Program-made: the position numbers and the translations under genes
NCBI RefSeq assembly: GCF_014174215.1
Contig: NZ_JABEQL010000005.1
Location: 124,001 to 188,000 of the forward strand
Source of the DNA: Gluconacetobacter tumulicola
Lineage (GTDB): Bacteria; Pseudomonadota; Alphaproteobacteria; Acetobacterales; Acetobacteraceae
DNA: 64,000 nt
Direction: 5' to 3'
Part shown: piece by piece, positions 8,767-18,055 of the stretch
How positions within the stretch are numbered: the stretch's first letter is position 1
Layout: every line of letters begins with the position of its first letter
The notes under the pieces: model-generated
Told to the model about the DNA's origin: nothing
What the model saw: the letters and a program-made list of their open reading frames with translations, nothing else
Databases searched by the model: none

Positions 8767-9258
8767 ATGACTAACCTCGCGGTCACATCTCAATCGATTG
8801 CCGTCGATCACATCAGAATCGTATGTAGGAAAGCCTTCGACCAGGTCCGGGCCGCCCTGGCAGCCGAGCTGCCGGAACTCGATGCGCAGATCATCCCAGC
8901 GCTAGCAAGCGGAGACCGAACCACTATCGAAGATTACGAAAAGCGCGGTCCTAAGCTTTTTATATTCCTCGAGCGCAACCACGGAGCTCTTCTCAAGTCA
9001 ACCGCTGAAAAAAGGAACGCGGTTCAGTACGAGATCGGCAACCCGATCACCGCTGCAACGATGACCTGCCATCAACTTGGCGCCTCGCTCTACGCACCTT
9101 TACGGGTCGCCTTGTACGAGATGGAGAACGGGGAGGCGGTCTTCGAATACGACCGCCCTTCGTCATTGTTCGGCCAGTTCCACGATGAGCGTGTGCGGCA
9201 AGTTGGCCTTTATCTCGACCGCGAACTCGAGGCAGTGCTTCTTCGGGCTGCCAGCTAA
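8767..9258 (+). CDS. DUF302-like protein
   Basis: 163 residues with a clear start (GGAATGAAAG then ATG). The layout, with a predicted alpha/beta domain of about 130 residues and the stretch GASLYAPLRVALYE followed by FEYDRPSSLFGQF, fits the DUF302 domain family, small cytoplasmic proteins of unknown role often found beside redox regulators. No signal peptide or membrane segment is visible. The gene converges on the GlxA-type regulator and overlaps its end by four bases. Confidence 0.7.
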   Translation: MTNLAVTSQSIAVDHIRIVCRKAFDQVRAALAAELPELDAQIIPALASGDRTTIEDYEKRGPKLFIFLERNHGALLKSTAEKRNAVQYEIGNPITAATMTCHQLGASLYAPLRVALYEMENGEAVFEYDRPSSLFGQFHDERVRQVGLYLDRELEAVLLRAAS

Positions 9259-10196
9259 AGCGCAGCGAGCGGTCCGGCATCATTGCGAATTGCTCTTGGG
9301 ACCTCGCCATGCACACGTGCAAACGCCACGCGCATTCGCTCACGGTTCGCGAATCCCACTTCGCGGGCTATGACCTCGATCGAAAGCCGACTCTGCGCCA
9401 GCATTAGCTTCGCGGCTTCGACCCTCAGCGCCTCGATAGCCTTCGCCGGTGTGGTGCCGGTTTCGGACCGGAACAGCCGTGTGAACTGTCGGGGACTGAG
9501 GCAAGCGACCGCGGCCAGATCATCGATCGTCAGGCTTTGGGCGAGATTTCGGCGCGCATGGTTCAGCGCTCGTTGAACCCTGTCCTCGTTGGTGCCGAGG
9601 TCCAACAAAGTGGAATGCTGCGATTGTCCGCCAGAGCGACGATGATACATGACCATCCCCTTGGCGACTGAACGGGCAACTTCTGGGCCGTGATCGCGCT
9701 CTATCATGCCAACGACGAGGTCCGTTCCTGCCGTCATGCCTGCCGACGTCCAGATCGGCCCATCCGAGATGAAGATCTTGTCCATATCGACATTGCAGTC
9801 GGGAAAGCGATCTTGCAACGCCTGCGCATAGCGCCAATGTGTCGTAGCTCGTCGGCCGTTGAGCAAGCCCGCATCGCCCAGGACAAACGAGCCCAGACAG
9901 ATGGCGGCGACCCGACGCGCGTCGCGGGCAGCGGCGCGAAGCAGCCGGACCAATCCAGGCGACGATGTCGGTATCTCGAGCCCTGCGGCGACGATTAGCG
10001 TGTCATAGGGTGCGTCGTCGAACGGGTCCGTCATGACCTGCATGCCCGACCACGAGGTGACCAGCCCACCTTCCTCCGAGAGGACTCGCATGTCGTAGAG
10101 CCTCTTGCCCGCCTGCTTGTTGGCGACGTCGAACGCCGCGACGCCCCCGAAGCAGGCGGGTTGGAAATTCGGACAGAGGACTAAGCCGATCTTCAT
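9255..10196 (-). CDS. GlxA-type regulator: DJ-1/PfpI domain plus AraC helix-turn-helix (copy 1)
   Basis: 313 residues. Residues 1-180 are a DJ-1/PfpI-like domain with the nucleophile-elbow sequence AAICLGSFVLGDAGLL, where the Cys is the usual reactive site. Residues 215-313 are an AraC-type double helix-turn-helix (LTIDDLAAVACLSPRQFTRL and IEVIAREVGFANRERMRVAF). Such proteins are cytoplasmic regulators of detoxification or catabolic genes. The frame stays open far upstream, but the ATG at 10196 is the start that fits the family. It diverges from the zinc alcohol dehydrogenase at 10,344, its probable target. A second GlxA regulator lies at 26,383. Confidence 0.9.
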   Translation of the reverse strand: MKIGLVLCPNFQPACFGGVAAFDVANKQAGKRLYDMRVLSEEGGLVTSWSGMQVMTDPFDDAPYDTLIVAAGLEIPTSSPGLVRLLRAAARDARRVAAICLGSFVLGDAGLLNGRRATTHWRYAQALQDRFPDCNVDMDKIFISDGPIWTSAGMTAGTDLVVGMIERDHGPEVARSVAKGMVMYHRRSGGQSQHSTLLDLGTNEDRVQRALNHARRNLAQSLTIDDLAAVACLSPRQFTRLFRSETGTTPAKAIEALRVEAAKLMLAQSRLSIEVIAREVGFANRERMRVAFARVHGEVPRAIRNDAGPLAAL

Positions 10197-10343
10197 ACTT
10201 TCTCCGCGACGGTAACTCCCGCCTTGATAGCTGTTCCAGCGACGCTTCGCCACGATCATGGCCGAAATCACGGCATCTACGTCCTGTCGGCCTCGAGTGG
10301 CCACTGATAGCGCTCTGACAGATCCTCTGACGCTGGAGCTTTG

Positions 10344-11363
10344 ATGTCGAGCCATCCGACGACATACGTTGCTGTCCAGGCGATTGCGCCGGGACAACTT
10401 GAACTGACGCAAAAGCCTCTTGTCGATCCCGGCAGCGGCCAGGTCCGCCTGCGCGTCGAGGCCTGCGGCGTCTGCCACTCTGATGCTGCGACAGTTGAGG
10501 GAGCTTTTCCGATCGCATGGCCACGTGTTCCGGGCCATGAAGCCGTGGGCGTCATCGATGCGATCGGGAGCAACGTCGAGGGATGGACGCTCGGGCAGCG
10601 TGTCGGCGTGGGCTTCCTCGGTGGCAGTTGCGGATATTGCGCGGAGTGCCGCGGCGGTGATCTCGTCAATTGCCGGAACCAGGAGTTCACCGGTGTTCAT
10701 CATGACGGGGGCTACGCACAGTATATGCTCGCGCGAGCCAGTGGCCTCGTGTTGATCCCCGATGGCCTCGCCTCGGAAGACGCCGCTCCGCTGCTCTGCG
10801 CCGGACTGACGACCTTCAGCGCGCTCCGGAACTCTCCGGCAAAAGCCGGCGACCTCGTTGCTATAATCGGCATCGGCGGATTGGGACATCTCGCCGTGCA
10901 ATTCGCCCGGCGCATGGGCTTCGAGGTCGTGGCGATCGGGCGCGGGCCGGATAAGGCTGATCTCGCAGGAAAGCTCGGCGCCCACCATTATATCGACAGT
11001 TCCGGCGTCGGCGTTGCTTCGGCGCTGCAGAAGCTGGGGGGCGCCAAGCTTGTCCTCGTCACCGCGTCAGGTGGCAAGGCCGTGGCCGATGCGGTGAAGG
11101 GGCTTCGTCCACGCGGCAGGATCATTGCGCTCGGTGCTTCTTCCGAACCCGTAGAGATCGCAACCTCCGACCTTCTATTCGGCGGCCGCTCAGTGGAGGG
11201 CGCCCTGACCGGTGATCCTGCCACCGCCGACGCCACATTGCGCTTCAGTTCGCTGGCCGGCGTCGCCGCCATGATCGAGACGATGCCGCTGGAGCGCGCC
11301 CCAGAAGCCTATCGCAAGATGATGGCGGGGGCTGCCCGCTTCCGCATCGTCCTCACCATGTAG
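10344..11363 (+). CDS. Zinc-dependent alcohol dehydrogenase (AdhP/AdhA type)
   Basis: 339 residues, the usual length for zinc MDR alcohol dehydrogenases, which oxidise alcohols or reduce aldehydes with NAD(P). Catalytic zinc ligands appear as CGVCHSD (Cys near 38) and GHEAVG (His near 60). The structural zinc site shows as CGYCAECRGGDLVNC, with four Cys. The Rossmann motif is IGIGGLGHLAVQFA near residue 175. ATG 10344 is preferred over a TTG just before it because GGAG lies upstream at suitable distance. It diverges from the GlxA regulator with a 147-base gap. Confidence 0.93.
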   Translation: MSSHPTTYVAVQAIAPGQLELTQKPLVDPGSGQVRLRVEACGVCHSDAATVEGAFPIAWPRVPGHEAVGVIDAIGSNVEGWTLGQRVGVGFLGGSCGYCAECRGGDLVNCRNQEFTGVHHDGGYAQYMLARASGLVLIPDGLASEDAAPLLCAGLTTFSALRNSPAKAGDLVAIIGIGGLGHLAVQFARRMGFEVVAIGRGPDKADLAGKLGAHHYIDSSGVGVASALQKLGGAKLVLVTASGGKAVADAVKGLRPRGRIIALGASSEPVEIATSDLLFGGRSVEGALTGDPATADATLRFSSLAGVAAMIETMPLERAPEAYRKMMAGAARFRIVLTM

Positions 11364-11425
11364 ATGCGCTGCCAATCATCCGGATCGATTCCGCCTCGTG
11401 CGAGGCAGTTCACAAAGGCAAAGCC

Positions 11426-12250
11426 ATGTCACTCGAAACTGCGAGAACAGAACATTTGGACATCGGCGATGTCCGCTTCGCCTTCCGCCGCCTCGGTGCG
11501 ACCGCAGGGACACCACTCCTCCTGCTACAGCATTTCACGGGAACGATGGATTCCTGGGATCCAGAAGTGGTCAATTGCATTGCGGAATCGCGTCCAGTCA
11601 TCGCGTTCAACAATCTTGGCATCGGTAGTTCGACCGGCCGGACGCCCGATACGGTGGAACAGATGGCGGCGGATGCCAGATCGTTCATTCAGGGCCTTGA
11701 CCTGCCGACGGTCGACCTTCTCGGCTTCTCCCTTGGCAGCATGCTCGCTCAGGTCCTCGCTGCGCAGCACCCCGACTTGATCCGCAAAATCATCATCGCC
11801 GGCGCAGCGCCACGCGGGGGGGAAGAGCACTTGGTCGAAGTCGTTGGTGAGGCTTTTGCCGTAGCCGGGCCGGATGTGCGGCTGCCGTTGTTCTTCACAC
11901 CCACAGAAGAAAGCCAGCGTGCCGGGCGGGCCTTTGTTGCCCGGGCAATGGCCCGCAAGGAAAATCGTGATCCGGACGGCGGTGACGATATCAGCGAGCC
12001 TCAGGCGAAGGCAATCATCGGCTGGTGCGCCAGCAAGGAGGAAGACCAGGCAACGCTCCGCGCTATCGCGCAGCCTGCGCTGGTCGTCCACGGCAGCGAC
12101 GATACCATGTTCCCGAGCATCAACGCCTACAACATGTTTAAGGCGATGAGGAACGCTCAGCTCCTCCTCTATCCGGACGCGGGGCACGGCGCGCTGTTCC
12201 AGTATCCTGAGAGATTCGTCACTCATTGCCGAACATTCCTGGACGAGTGA
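11426..12250 (+). CDS. Alpha/beta hydrolase
   Basis: 274 residues, a full-length alpha/beta hydrolase. The nucleophile elbow is GFSLGSM with Ser-102; the acid is probably the Asp in HGSDDTMFP (about residue 221) and the His is in DAGHGALFQ (about 252). An oxyanion-hole motif QHFTGT lies near residue 36. No signal peptide, so cytoplasmic. It starts 62 bases after the alcohol dehydrogenase stop and ends 11 bases before the start of the unrecognised 239-residue gene, so these form one operon. Substrate unknown. Confidence 0.9.
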   Translation: MSLETARTEHLDIGDVRFAFRRLGATAGTPLLLLQHFTGTMDSWDPEVVNCIAESRPVIAFNNLGIGSSTGRTPDTVEQMAADARSFIQGLDLPTVDLLGFSLGSMLAQVLAAQHPDLIRKIIIAGAAPRGGEEHLVEVVGEAFAVAGPDVRLPLFFTPTEESQRAGRAFVARAMARKENRDPDGGDDISEPQAKAIIGWCASKEEDQATLRAIAQPALVVHGSDDTMFPSINAYNMFKAMRNAQLLLYPDAGHGALFQYPERFVTHCRTFLDE

Positions 12251-12261
12251 GAAAAAAGCAG

Positions 12262-12981
12262 ATGCGCGATCTTCAGCAGCAGGTGATCGAGGCCCATGGC
12301 GGCCTCGACCGCTTCCGACAGTTCTCGTTCCTCACGGCGCGGCTTCACCAGTTCGGCATCCTCTGGGATTTGAAGGGAAAGCCGGACGTACTCACTCACA
12401 CCAATGTTCGGGTGGACCTTCGCAAGGAGGAGGTGTCGCATTGGCCGTTTCACCCGACACAGATGCGGTCCCGCTTCACTTCAGATGAGGTGCGTATGGA
12501 GGCACCAAACGGCGACGTCGTCGAGAGCTTGCTGGAGCCGCGGGCGAGCTTCGCTGGGTTTGTGATGGAGACGCACTGGAGCGATCCGCAGCTCGCCTAT
12601 TTCGCGGGCTATACCATGTGGACCTATCTGACCTCCCCCTTCATCCTGGCTCAGCCAGGCGTCGTGGCTGAAGAGATCGGGCCTTGGTCGGAGGCAGGCG
12701 AGGTCTGGCGCAGGCTGAGGGTGACGTTTCCGGAAACGATTGCGACTCACAGCAGGGAACAGATCTTCTACATCGACAGGGATGGCCTGATTCGGCGCCA
12801 CGACTACGAGGTGGAGATTCAGGGCGACAACGCCGCGGCTCGCTATCTGCTCGAACCCGTAATCGTCGAGGGAATCGTGCTGCCCGCAAAATTCAGGGTC
12901 TATCCCAGGGGCCCAGATAACATGCCAGTGGCCGAACCGCTCATCGTTGGCGTCGACCTCTCGGATTATCGTTTCGAATGA
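12262..12981 (+). CDS. Unrecognised 239-residue protein, copy 2 of the family at 7,004-7,723
   Basis: 239 residues, identical in length to the copy at 7,004-7,723 and matching it along its whole length: DLQQQVIEAHGGLDRF at the start, THWSDPQLAYFAGYTMWTYL in the middle, then GPWSEAGEVWRRLRVTFPE, IATHSREQ, IRRHDYEVEI and VGVDLSDY at the end. The frame is open 12 codons further upstream, but ATG 12262 matches the start of the other copy. It is sandwiched between two alpha/beta hydrolase genes and overlaps nothing upstream. That context suggests a partner of hydrolase chemistry; the function is unknown. Confidence 0.82.
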   Translation: MRDLQQQVIEAHGGLDRFRQFSFLTARLHQFGILWDLKGKPDVLTHTNVRVDLRKEEVSHWPFHPTQMRSRFTSDEVRMEAPNGDVVESLLEPRASFAGFVMETHWSDPQLAYFAGYTMWTYLTSPFILAQPGVVAEEIGPWSEAGEVWRRLRVTFPETIATHSREQIFYIDRDGLIRRHDYEVEIQGDNAAARYLLEPVIVEGIVLPAKFRVYPRGPDNMPVAEPLIVGVDLSDYRFE

Positions 12982-13040
12982 CAAGGTTCGTGCCGACGAT
13001 CACGCATCATCAAGCACGTTCAGAAAATGGAGTTCCTGGT

Positions 13041-13871
13041 ATGGGTACTATCAAGGTCGCCGATGGCGCCGAGATTTTCTACAAAGACTGGGGTCCTAAA
13101 GACGCACAGCCAATCGTCTTCCACCACGGCTGGCCGCTCAGCGCTGATGACTGGGACGCGCAAATGCTGTTCTTCCTTTCGCACGGTTATCGGGTGATCG
13201 CGCACGACCGGCGCGGACATGGCCGCTCGACCCAAACAGATACTGGCAACGACATGGATACCTATGTTGCCGATGTGATGGAGCTGGTCGATCATCTGGA
13301 CCTCAAGAATGCCATTCATATCGGCCATTCGACGGGTGGCGGTGAGGCAGCGCGCTATGCTGCCCGCGCGAAACCTGGCCGCGTCGCCAAGGTAGTGCTC
13401 GCCGGTGCCGTGCCGCCGATCATGGTACGGTCCGAGACGAATCCGGGTGGCACGCCAATAGCAGTTTTTGACGGCTTCCGCGAAGCCCTCGCCACCAACC
13501 GAGCACAGTTCTACCTCGATGTGGCGAGTGGTCCGTTCTACGGCTTCAACCGTCCTGATGCGACGATATCTCGGGGCACGATCCAGAACTGGTGGCGACA
13601 GGGCATGATCGGGGGCGCCAAGGCCCACTATGACTGCATTGCGGCTTTTTCCGAGACCGACTTCACCGAGGATCTCAAGGCCATCAACGTACCCACCCTG
13701 GTGATGCACGGGGACGACGACCAGGTCGTTCCGATTGCGGATGCTGCGGAGTTGTCGATCAAGCTCCTCAAGAAGGGGCAGCTCAAAATCTACAAGGGTT
13801 ATCCGCATGGCATGCTGACCACGCACGCTGACGTGCTCAACCCCGAGCTACTTTCCTTTGTCGCAGACTAG
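13041..13871 (+). CDS. Alpha/beta hydrolase, non-haem chloroperoxidase type
   Basis: 276 residues, close to the cofactor-free haloperoxidase/arylesterase group: MGTIKVADGAEIFYKDWG at the start, HHGWPLSADDWD as oxyanion-hole region, AHDRRGHGRS, nucleophile elbow IGHSTGGGE with Ser-97, acid in HGDDDQVVP and His in GYPHGM. These enzymes hydrolyse esters and can form peracids from hydrogen peroxide and short carboxylates in vitro. ATG 13041 has GGAG eight bases upstream; an in-frame start at 12978 would overlap the preceding gene and gives an atypical 21-residue extension. Last gene of the 10,344-13,871 group. Confidence 0.9.
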   Translation: MGTIKVADGAEIFYKDWGPKDAQPIVFHHGWPLSADDWDAQMLFFLSHGYRVIAHDRRGHGRSTQTDTGNDMDTYVADVMELVDHLDLKNAIHIGHSTGGGEAARYAARAKPGRVAKVVLAGAVPPIMVRSETNPGGTPIAVFDGFREALATNRAQFYLDVASGPFYGFNRPDATISRGTIQNWWRQGMIGGAKAHYDCIAAFSETDFTEDLKAINVPTLVMHGDDDQVVPIADAAELSIKLLKKGQLKIYKGYPHGMLTTHADVLNPELLSFVAD

Positions 13872-14137
13872 AGCGATGTCTCTGCCTTAAGAGGACTATC
13901 CCAGTCGGCGATATATTGGGCTCTGTTTTTCCACGGTCATTGCGCACTTCGGTCGATGATTTGGATAACGTGGAGACTATGGCCGATTTACCCCACACCG
14001 GGGCCTCCGGAATATCCCCATTATTGAACAATGGGGAGCACATTCGGCCGGCGAACGGATCGATAGCTGCATTCAAGGATTCCGGGTGCCACTAAGGGGC
14101 GGTTCCGAATTGGCCCGCATTCCGAATAGAGGATACG

Positions 14138-15052
14138 ATGTCGTATAGGAAGGTTAAGTACTTACTGTGGGCTATAGGTCCCATTTTGTTAAGCGGGTGT
14201 AGTGATATAGAACTATTGAATCCGAAGGGTTCAATAGGAGAGCAGGAGAAATACCTTATTTTGCTCAGTATGGGTATCATGCTGTGTGTGGTCATTCCTG
14301 TGGTTTCTTTGTCCGTTTTTTTTGCGTGGCATTACAGAGCGACCAATACCAAGGCTCATCATGATCCGACATGGCACCATTCTACGGCAATTGAAATTGT
14401 CGTGTGGGGGATCCCGATCATGGTTGTCTCCTTTCTAGGATGGAAGATCTGGCACACCACGCATGAGCTTGATCCTTATAAAGAGATAAGCTCCGCGACG
14501 CCGGCAGTGGAAGTCGATGTCGTCGCCCTTAACTGGAAATGGCTTTTTATCTATCCGCAATATGGGGTAGCCACGATTAACGTGCTCGACATCCCCGTCA
14601 ATCGGCCAATCAACTTCCGCTTGACATCGGATTCCAACATGAATTCGTTTTTCATTCCACAGTTGGGTAGCCAGATCTATGCCATGGCTGGGATGGAGAC
14701 GCGGCTTCACCTGATGGGCACGGAAACAGGTACATATCTCGGGCGGTCTACGGCGTTCAGCGGACCGGGCTTCTCGGGCATGCATTTCCCGGCTCATGTT
14801 CAAACAGAAGAGCAGTTCAACGAGTGGATCAAAGCGGCGCGTGCGTCACGCGATGTACTTGATGACAGTGCTTATCTGCAACTGCGTAAAGATAGCGAAG
14901 ATAATCCCGAAACGATTTACGGCTCTGTAAAGCCGACGCTCTTTCAGCAAGTCACAGCGGAATATGACTGCACTAAGAAAAATTCCTTGCGGCATGATGG
15001 TGATCTGTTTCACTGCACGCAACCCGGCAGCGTAGTTATGGAGAACCACTGA
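14138..15052 (+). CDS. cyoA: Cytochrome bo3 ubiquinol oxidase subunit II
   Basis: 304 residues. A lipoprotein-like N-terminus (LLSGCSD) and two membrane helices (about 42-65 and 85-105) precede a cupredoxin domain. The domain lacks the CuA Cys/His ligands, as in quinol rather than cytochrome c oxidases; [19 protein letters not shown] and [14 protein letters not shown] match CyoA. It starts the cyoABCD operon: cyoB begins at its stop codon. Base composition is clearly more AT-rich than that of the trb genes or the chromosomal part, which suggests separate acquisition. The preceding 266 bases (13,872-14,137) show no gene. Confidence 0.95.
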   Translation: MSYRKVKYLLWAIGPILLSGCSDIELLNPKGSIGEQEKYLILLSMGIMLCVVIPVVSLSVFFAWHYRATNTKAHHDPTWHHSTAIEIVVWGIPIMVVSFLGWKIWHTTHELDPYKEISSATPAVEVDVVALNWKWLFIYPQYGVATINVLDIPVNRPINFRLTSDSNMNSFFIPQLGSQIYAMAGMETRLHLMGTETGTYLGRSTAFSGPGFSGMHFPAHVQTEEQFNEWIKAARASRDVLDDSAYLQLRKDSEDNPETIYGSVKPTLFQQVTAEYDCTKKNSLRHDGDLFHCTQPGSVVMENH

Positions 15053-17031
15053 TGTTGGGGAAACTGAGTATCGAGGCACTACCGCTCGATCAACCAATCG
15101 TGGTATGGACATTTGTCGTTGTCGCAATACTGGGACTGGCAGTCCTTGGCTTGGTTAGCTATTTTGGAAAATGGAAATATCTATGGACTGACTGGATTAC
15201 GTCTGTCGATCACAAGCGGATCGGCATTATGTATATTCTGTTTGCCATTGTTATGCTTCTTCGTGGCTTTGCCGATGCGCTGATGATGCGTCTGCAGCAA
15301 GCGCTGGCTGCGACTGGCGGTGCGGGTTACTTGCCACCCCACCATTATGACCAAATTTTTACGGCACACGGCGTGATCATGATTTTCTTCGTGGCCACAC
15401 CGTTCATCCTGGGTCTGATGAACTTTGTTGTTCCCCTTCAGATAGGTGCCCGAGACGTTGCCTATCCTTTCCTGAACTCCTTCAGTTTCTGGTTGACGGT
15501 GATGGGTGGGGCTCTGGTCATGCTTTCCCTCTTCATCGGTGATTTTGCGGCCGTTGGATGGGTAGCTTATCCGCCTCTTTCGGAGTTGGGCTACAGCCCG
15601 ACTGTCGGAGTGGACTATTTCATCTGGGCGCTTCAGTTGTCGGGGCTTGGGACGTTGATCTCCGGTATCAACTTCATCATGACCATTCTTAAAATGCGTG
15701 CGCCCGGCGTTACATTAATGCGGATGCCCGTTTTCACCTGGACCGCTCTGATTACCAATATCCTTATCGTTGCCATCTTCCCGGTCCTGACAGCAACATT
15801 GGCTCTCCTTTCCGCCGATCGTATGCTGGGTATGCACTTTTTTACGAACGAACTCGGCGGAAACGCCATGATGTATATTAACCTCATTTGGGTCTGGGGG
15901 CATCCCGAGGTCTATGTGCTGGTTCTTCCGGCGTTCGGTGTCTATTCGGAAGTGGTGTCGACGTTTAGCGGCAAGCCGTTATTTGGCTATAAGGGTATGG
16001 TTTACGCAACCTGCTCTATAGGCGTTCTTTCCTTCTTTGTGTGGTTGCATCACTTCTTCACCATGGGGTCCGGTGCAAACGTCAACGCTTTCTTCGGAAT
16101 CATGACCTCGCTGATTTCCATTCCAACCGGTGTTAAGCTGTTCAACTGGCTGTTTACCATGTATCGGGGTCGCATCCGCTTCCATTCTTCGATGCTGTGG
16201 TCCATCGGCTTCATGACAACCTTCGCTTTTGGCGGTATGACCGGGGTTATGCTGGCGATTCCCGGTGTAGACTTTGTTGTTCATAACAGCCTGTTTCTTG
16301 TTGCCCACTTTCATAACGTGATTATTGGCGGTGTGGTTTTCGGTCTCTTTGCCGGCATGAATTTCTGGTTCCCCAAAGCATTTGGCTTTACGCTGAACGA
16401 GACCTGGGGAAAAATTGCTTTCTGGTTCTGGTTCATCGGCTATTGGCTGGCTTGGACGCCGATGTATGTTCTCGGATTCAAGGGAATGACTCGTCGCCTG
16501 AACCATTTCAACCAACCAGATTGGGTGCCCTATCTGAATGTTGCCTTCCTGGGCGCCGTCCTTATCGGGATCGGGACTGTCGCGATCCTGATTCAGTTTG
16601 CTGTCAGCATTCGTAACCGGAAAGTCAGCGCCGATCGGACCGGCGATCCGTGGGGCGGAAGGAGCCTGGAATGGGCCACCCACTCACCCGTGCCGTTCTA
16701 TAATTTTGCCCACACTCCCGTTGTGACCTCTCTGGAGCAGCATTGGGATGATAAGATTGCAGGAAGAGATCCGAACGCCGTCCGTCCGTACGAGGATATT
16801 CATATGCCGCGCAATACGGGTGCGGGATTCGTGATCGCAGCATTCGGATTTATCATGTGCTTCGCCATAATCTGGCACATGTGGCCGATAGCAGTTGTTG
16901 GTCTTGTCGGCATGATCATCACGTTCATCGTGAGGACCTACAATATGGATACCGACTATTATGTTCCTGCGGCTGAGGTCGAAAGGACTGAAGATCAGTA
17001 CGCCCGGGCGGCGATAAAGGGGGCGGTCTGA
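15052..17031 (+). CDS. cyoB: Cytochrome bo3 ubiquinol oxidase subunit I
   Basis: 659 residues, full length for CyoB, with 14-15 membrane segments. Key residues seen: quinol-site [10 protein letters not shown]; haem ligand region [12 protein letters not shown]; the CuB/proton site [12 protein letters not shown] (His, Glu and the cross-linked Tyr); the paired CuB histidines WLHHFFTMG; and haem ligands [11 protein letters not shown]. It reduces oxygen to water and pumps protons across the cytoplasmic membrane. The ATG overlaps the cyoA stop and the stop overlaps the cyoC ATG. All catalytic residues that can be checked are intact. Confidence 0.97.
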   Translation: MLGKLSIEALPLDQPIVVWTFVVVAILGLAVLGLVSYFGKWKYLWTDWITSVDHKRIGIMYILFAIVMLLRGFADALMMRLQQALAATGGAGYLPPHHYDQIFTAHGVIMIFFVATPFILGLMNFVVPLQIGARDVAYPFLNSFSFWLTVMGGALVMLSLFIGDFAAVGWVAYPPLSELGYSPTVGVDYFIWALQLSGLGTLISGINFIMTILKMRAPGVTLMRMPVFTWTALITNILIVAIFPVLTATLALLSADRMLGMHFFTNELGGNAMMYINLIWVWGHPEVYVLVLPAFGVYSEVVSTFSGKPLFGYKGMVYATCSIGVLSFFVWLHHFFTMGSGANVNAFFGIMTSLISIPTGVKLFNWLFTMYRGRIRFHSSMLWSIGFMTTFAFGGMTGVMLAIPGVDFVVHNSLFLVAHFHNVIIGGVVFGLFAGMNFWFPKAFGFTLNETWGKIAFWFWFIGYWLAWTPMYVLGFKGMTRRLNHFNQPDWVPYLNVAFLGAVLIGIGTVAILIQFAVSIRNRKVSADRTGDPWGGRSLEWATHSPVPFYNFAHTPVVTSLEQHWDDKIAGRDPNAVRPYEDIHMPRNTGAGFVIAAFGFIMCFAIIWHMWPIAVVGLVGMIITFIVRTYNMDTDYYVPAAEVERTEDQYARAAIKGAV

Positions 17032-17642
17032 TGATTGCCGTCACATCTACTCATATGAATGAGGCGCAGCACCACCACGCTCATGATGATGGTAAGAAGA
17101 CCATAGTAGGCTTCTGGCTCTATCTCATGACAGACTGCCTTATATTCGCATCGTTATTTGCAACGTATGGGGTGTTGGCGCATGCGACGGCGGGTGGCCC
17201 AGGCGGCAGGGACCTGTTTGATCTTGGCTATGTCGGCTTTGAGACACTCTTTCTGCTTTTGAGCAGCTTTACGTTCGGTTTGGCTGTCATCAGTGCCCAT
17301 AAGAATAAAAAGGGCTCGGCGATTTTGTGGCTGGGCGTGACTTTCGTCTTTGGATTGTCATTTATCGGTATGGAAATCGACGAGTTTACGCACCTTATCG
17401 CCGAAAATGCAGGGCCTGGCCGCAGTGCCTTCCTCTCCTCCTATTTTGGTCTCGTCGGCACTCACGGTCTTCATGTCACGGTGGGTCTTCTGTGGCTCGC
17501 TGTCATGATCCATCAGGTGTCACATTTCGGCCTGAACGCAGTAACGCAGCGTCGTTTGGCTTGCCTGAGCCTATTCTGGCATTTTCTGGATCTGGTTTGG
17601 GTGTGTGTTTTCTCGATCGTATATTTGGGAGGAGTCCTGTAA
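17031..17642 (+). CDS. cyoC: Cytochrome bo3 ubiquinol oxidase subunit III
   Basis: 203 residues with five hydrophobic segments, matching CyoC: a His-rich N-terminus (EAQHHHAHDDG), GFWLYLMTDCLIFASLFATY, SSFTFGLAVISAHK, FGLVGTHGLHVTVGLLWL and the C-terminal FWHFLDLVWVCVFSIVYLGG. Subunit III is a structural partner of subunit I in the membrane. The start overlaps the cyoB stop and the stop (TAA) shares a base with the cyoD ATG. Confidence 0.96.
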   Translation: MIAVTSTHMNEAQHHHAHDDGKKTIVGFWLYLMTDCLIFASLFATYGVLAHATAGGPGGRDLFDLGYVGFETLFLLLSSFTFGLAVISAHKNKKGSAILWLGVTFVFGLSFIGMEIDEFTHLIAENAGPGRSAFLSSYFGLVGTHGLHVTVGLLWLAVMIHQVSHFGLNAVTQRRLACLSLFWHFLDLVWVCVFSIVYLGGVL

Positions 17643-17998
17643 TGCACAAGGACGTATCACCCACGGAAGGGCATGGGCTCAGGCACTGTGTCGTAGGTCT
17701 CGCTCTTTCCCTGCTCCTGACCGCGCTGGCATTTTGGGCGGTCATGGGGCATGCATTGCCGCACGAATTGATTATGCCGGCAGTTGTATTCTTCGGTGTA
17801 ATCCAACTTCTGGTGCAGCTTTACTATTTCCTGCATCTGGGTCTATCGCCGGAACAACGTGAGAACACGGCCTATCTGATTCTCGCGGTCATGCTAATCA
17901 CGGTAATTGTCGGCTTGTCGCTTTGGGTTATGCATAATGCGGACGTCAGCATGATGCCCGGAAGCATGTCCACTATGGATGCGGTCCATCACGAATAG
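17642..17998 (+). CDS. cyoD: Cytochrome bo3 ubiquinol oxidase subunit IV
   Basis: 118 residues with three membrane segments (about 19-40, 45-65 and 80-100), matching CyoD: LALSLLLTALAFWAVM, VIQLLVQLYYFLHL and ILAVMLITVIVGLSLWVM. CyoD assists CuB assembly in the oxidase. It is the last gene of the operon; no cyoE (haem O synthase) follows, and the next gene is a catalase 57 bases on. Haem O must therefore come from a chromosomal enzyme. Confidence 0.94.
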   Translation: MHKDVSPTEGHGLRHCVVGLALSLLLTALAFWAVMGHALPHELIMPAVVFFGVIQLLVQLYYFLHLGLSPEQRENTAYLILAVMLITVIVGLSLWVMHNADVSMMPGSMSTMDAVHHE

Positions 17999-18055
17999 AC
18001 TTATGGATAGCTTAGCTCCTTACGGATATCGGAACATTTAGGAAGGGTGAAGAGA

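Noticed and set aside
9255-10988. 577-codon frame as a single large regulator
   Set aside because: The first 264 codons overlap the divergent alcohol dehydrogenase and have no domain; the GlxA regulator starts at 10,196.
17999-18055. cyoE gene hidden downstream of cyoD
   Set aside because: Only 57 bases separate cyoD from the catalase start; no haem O synthase sequence is present in the window.
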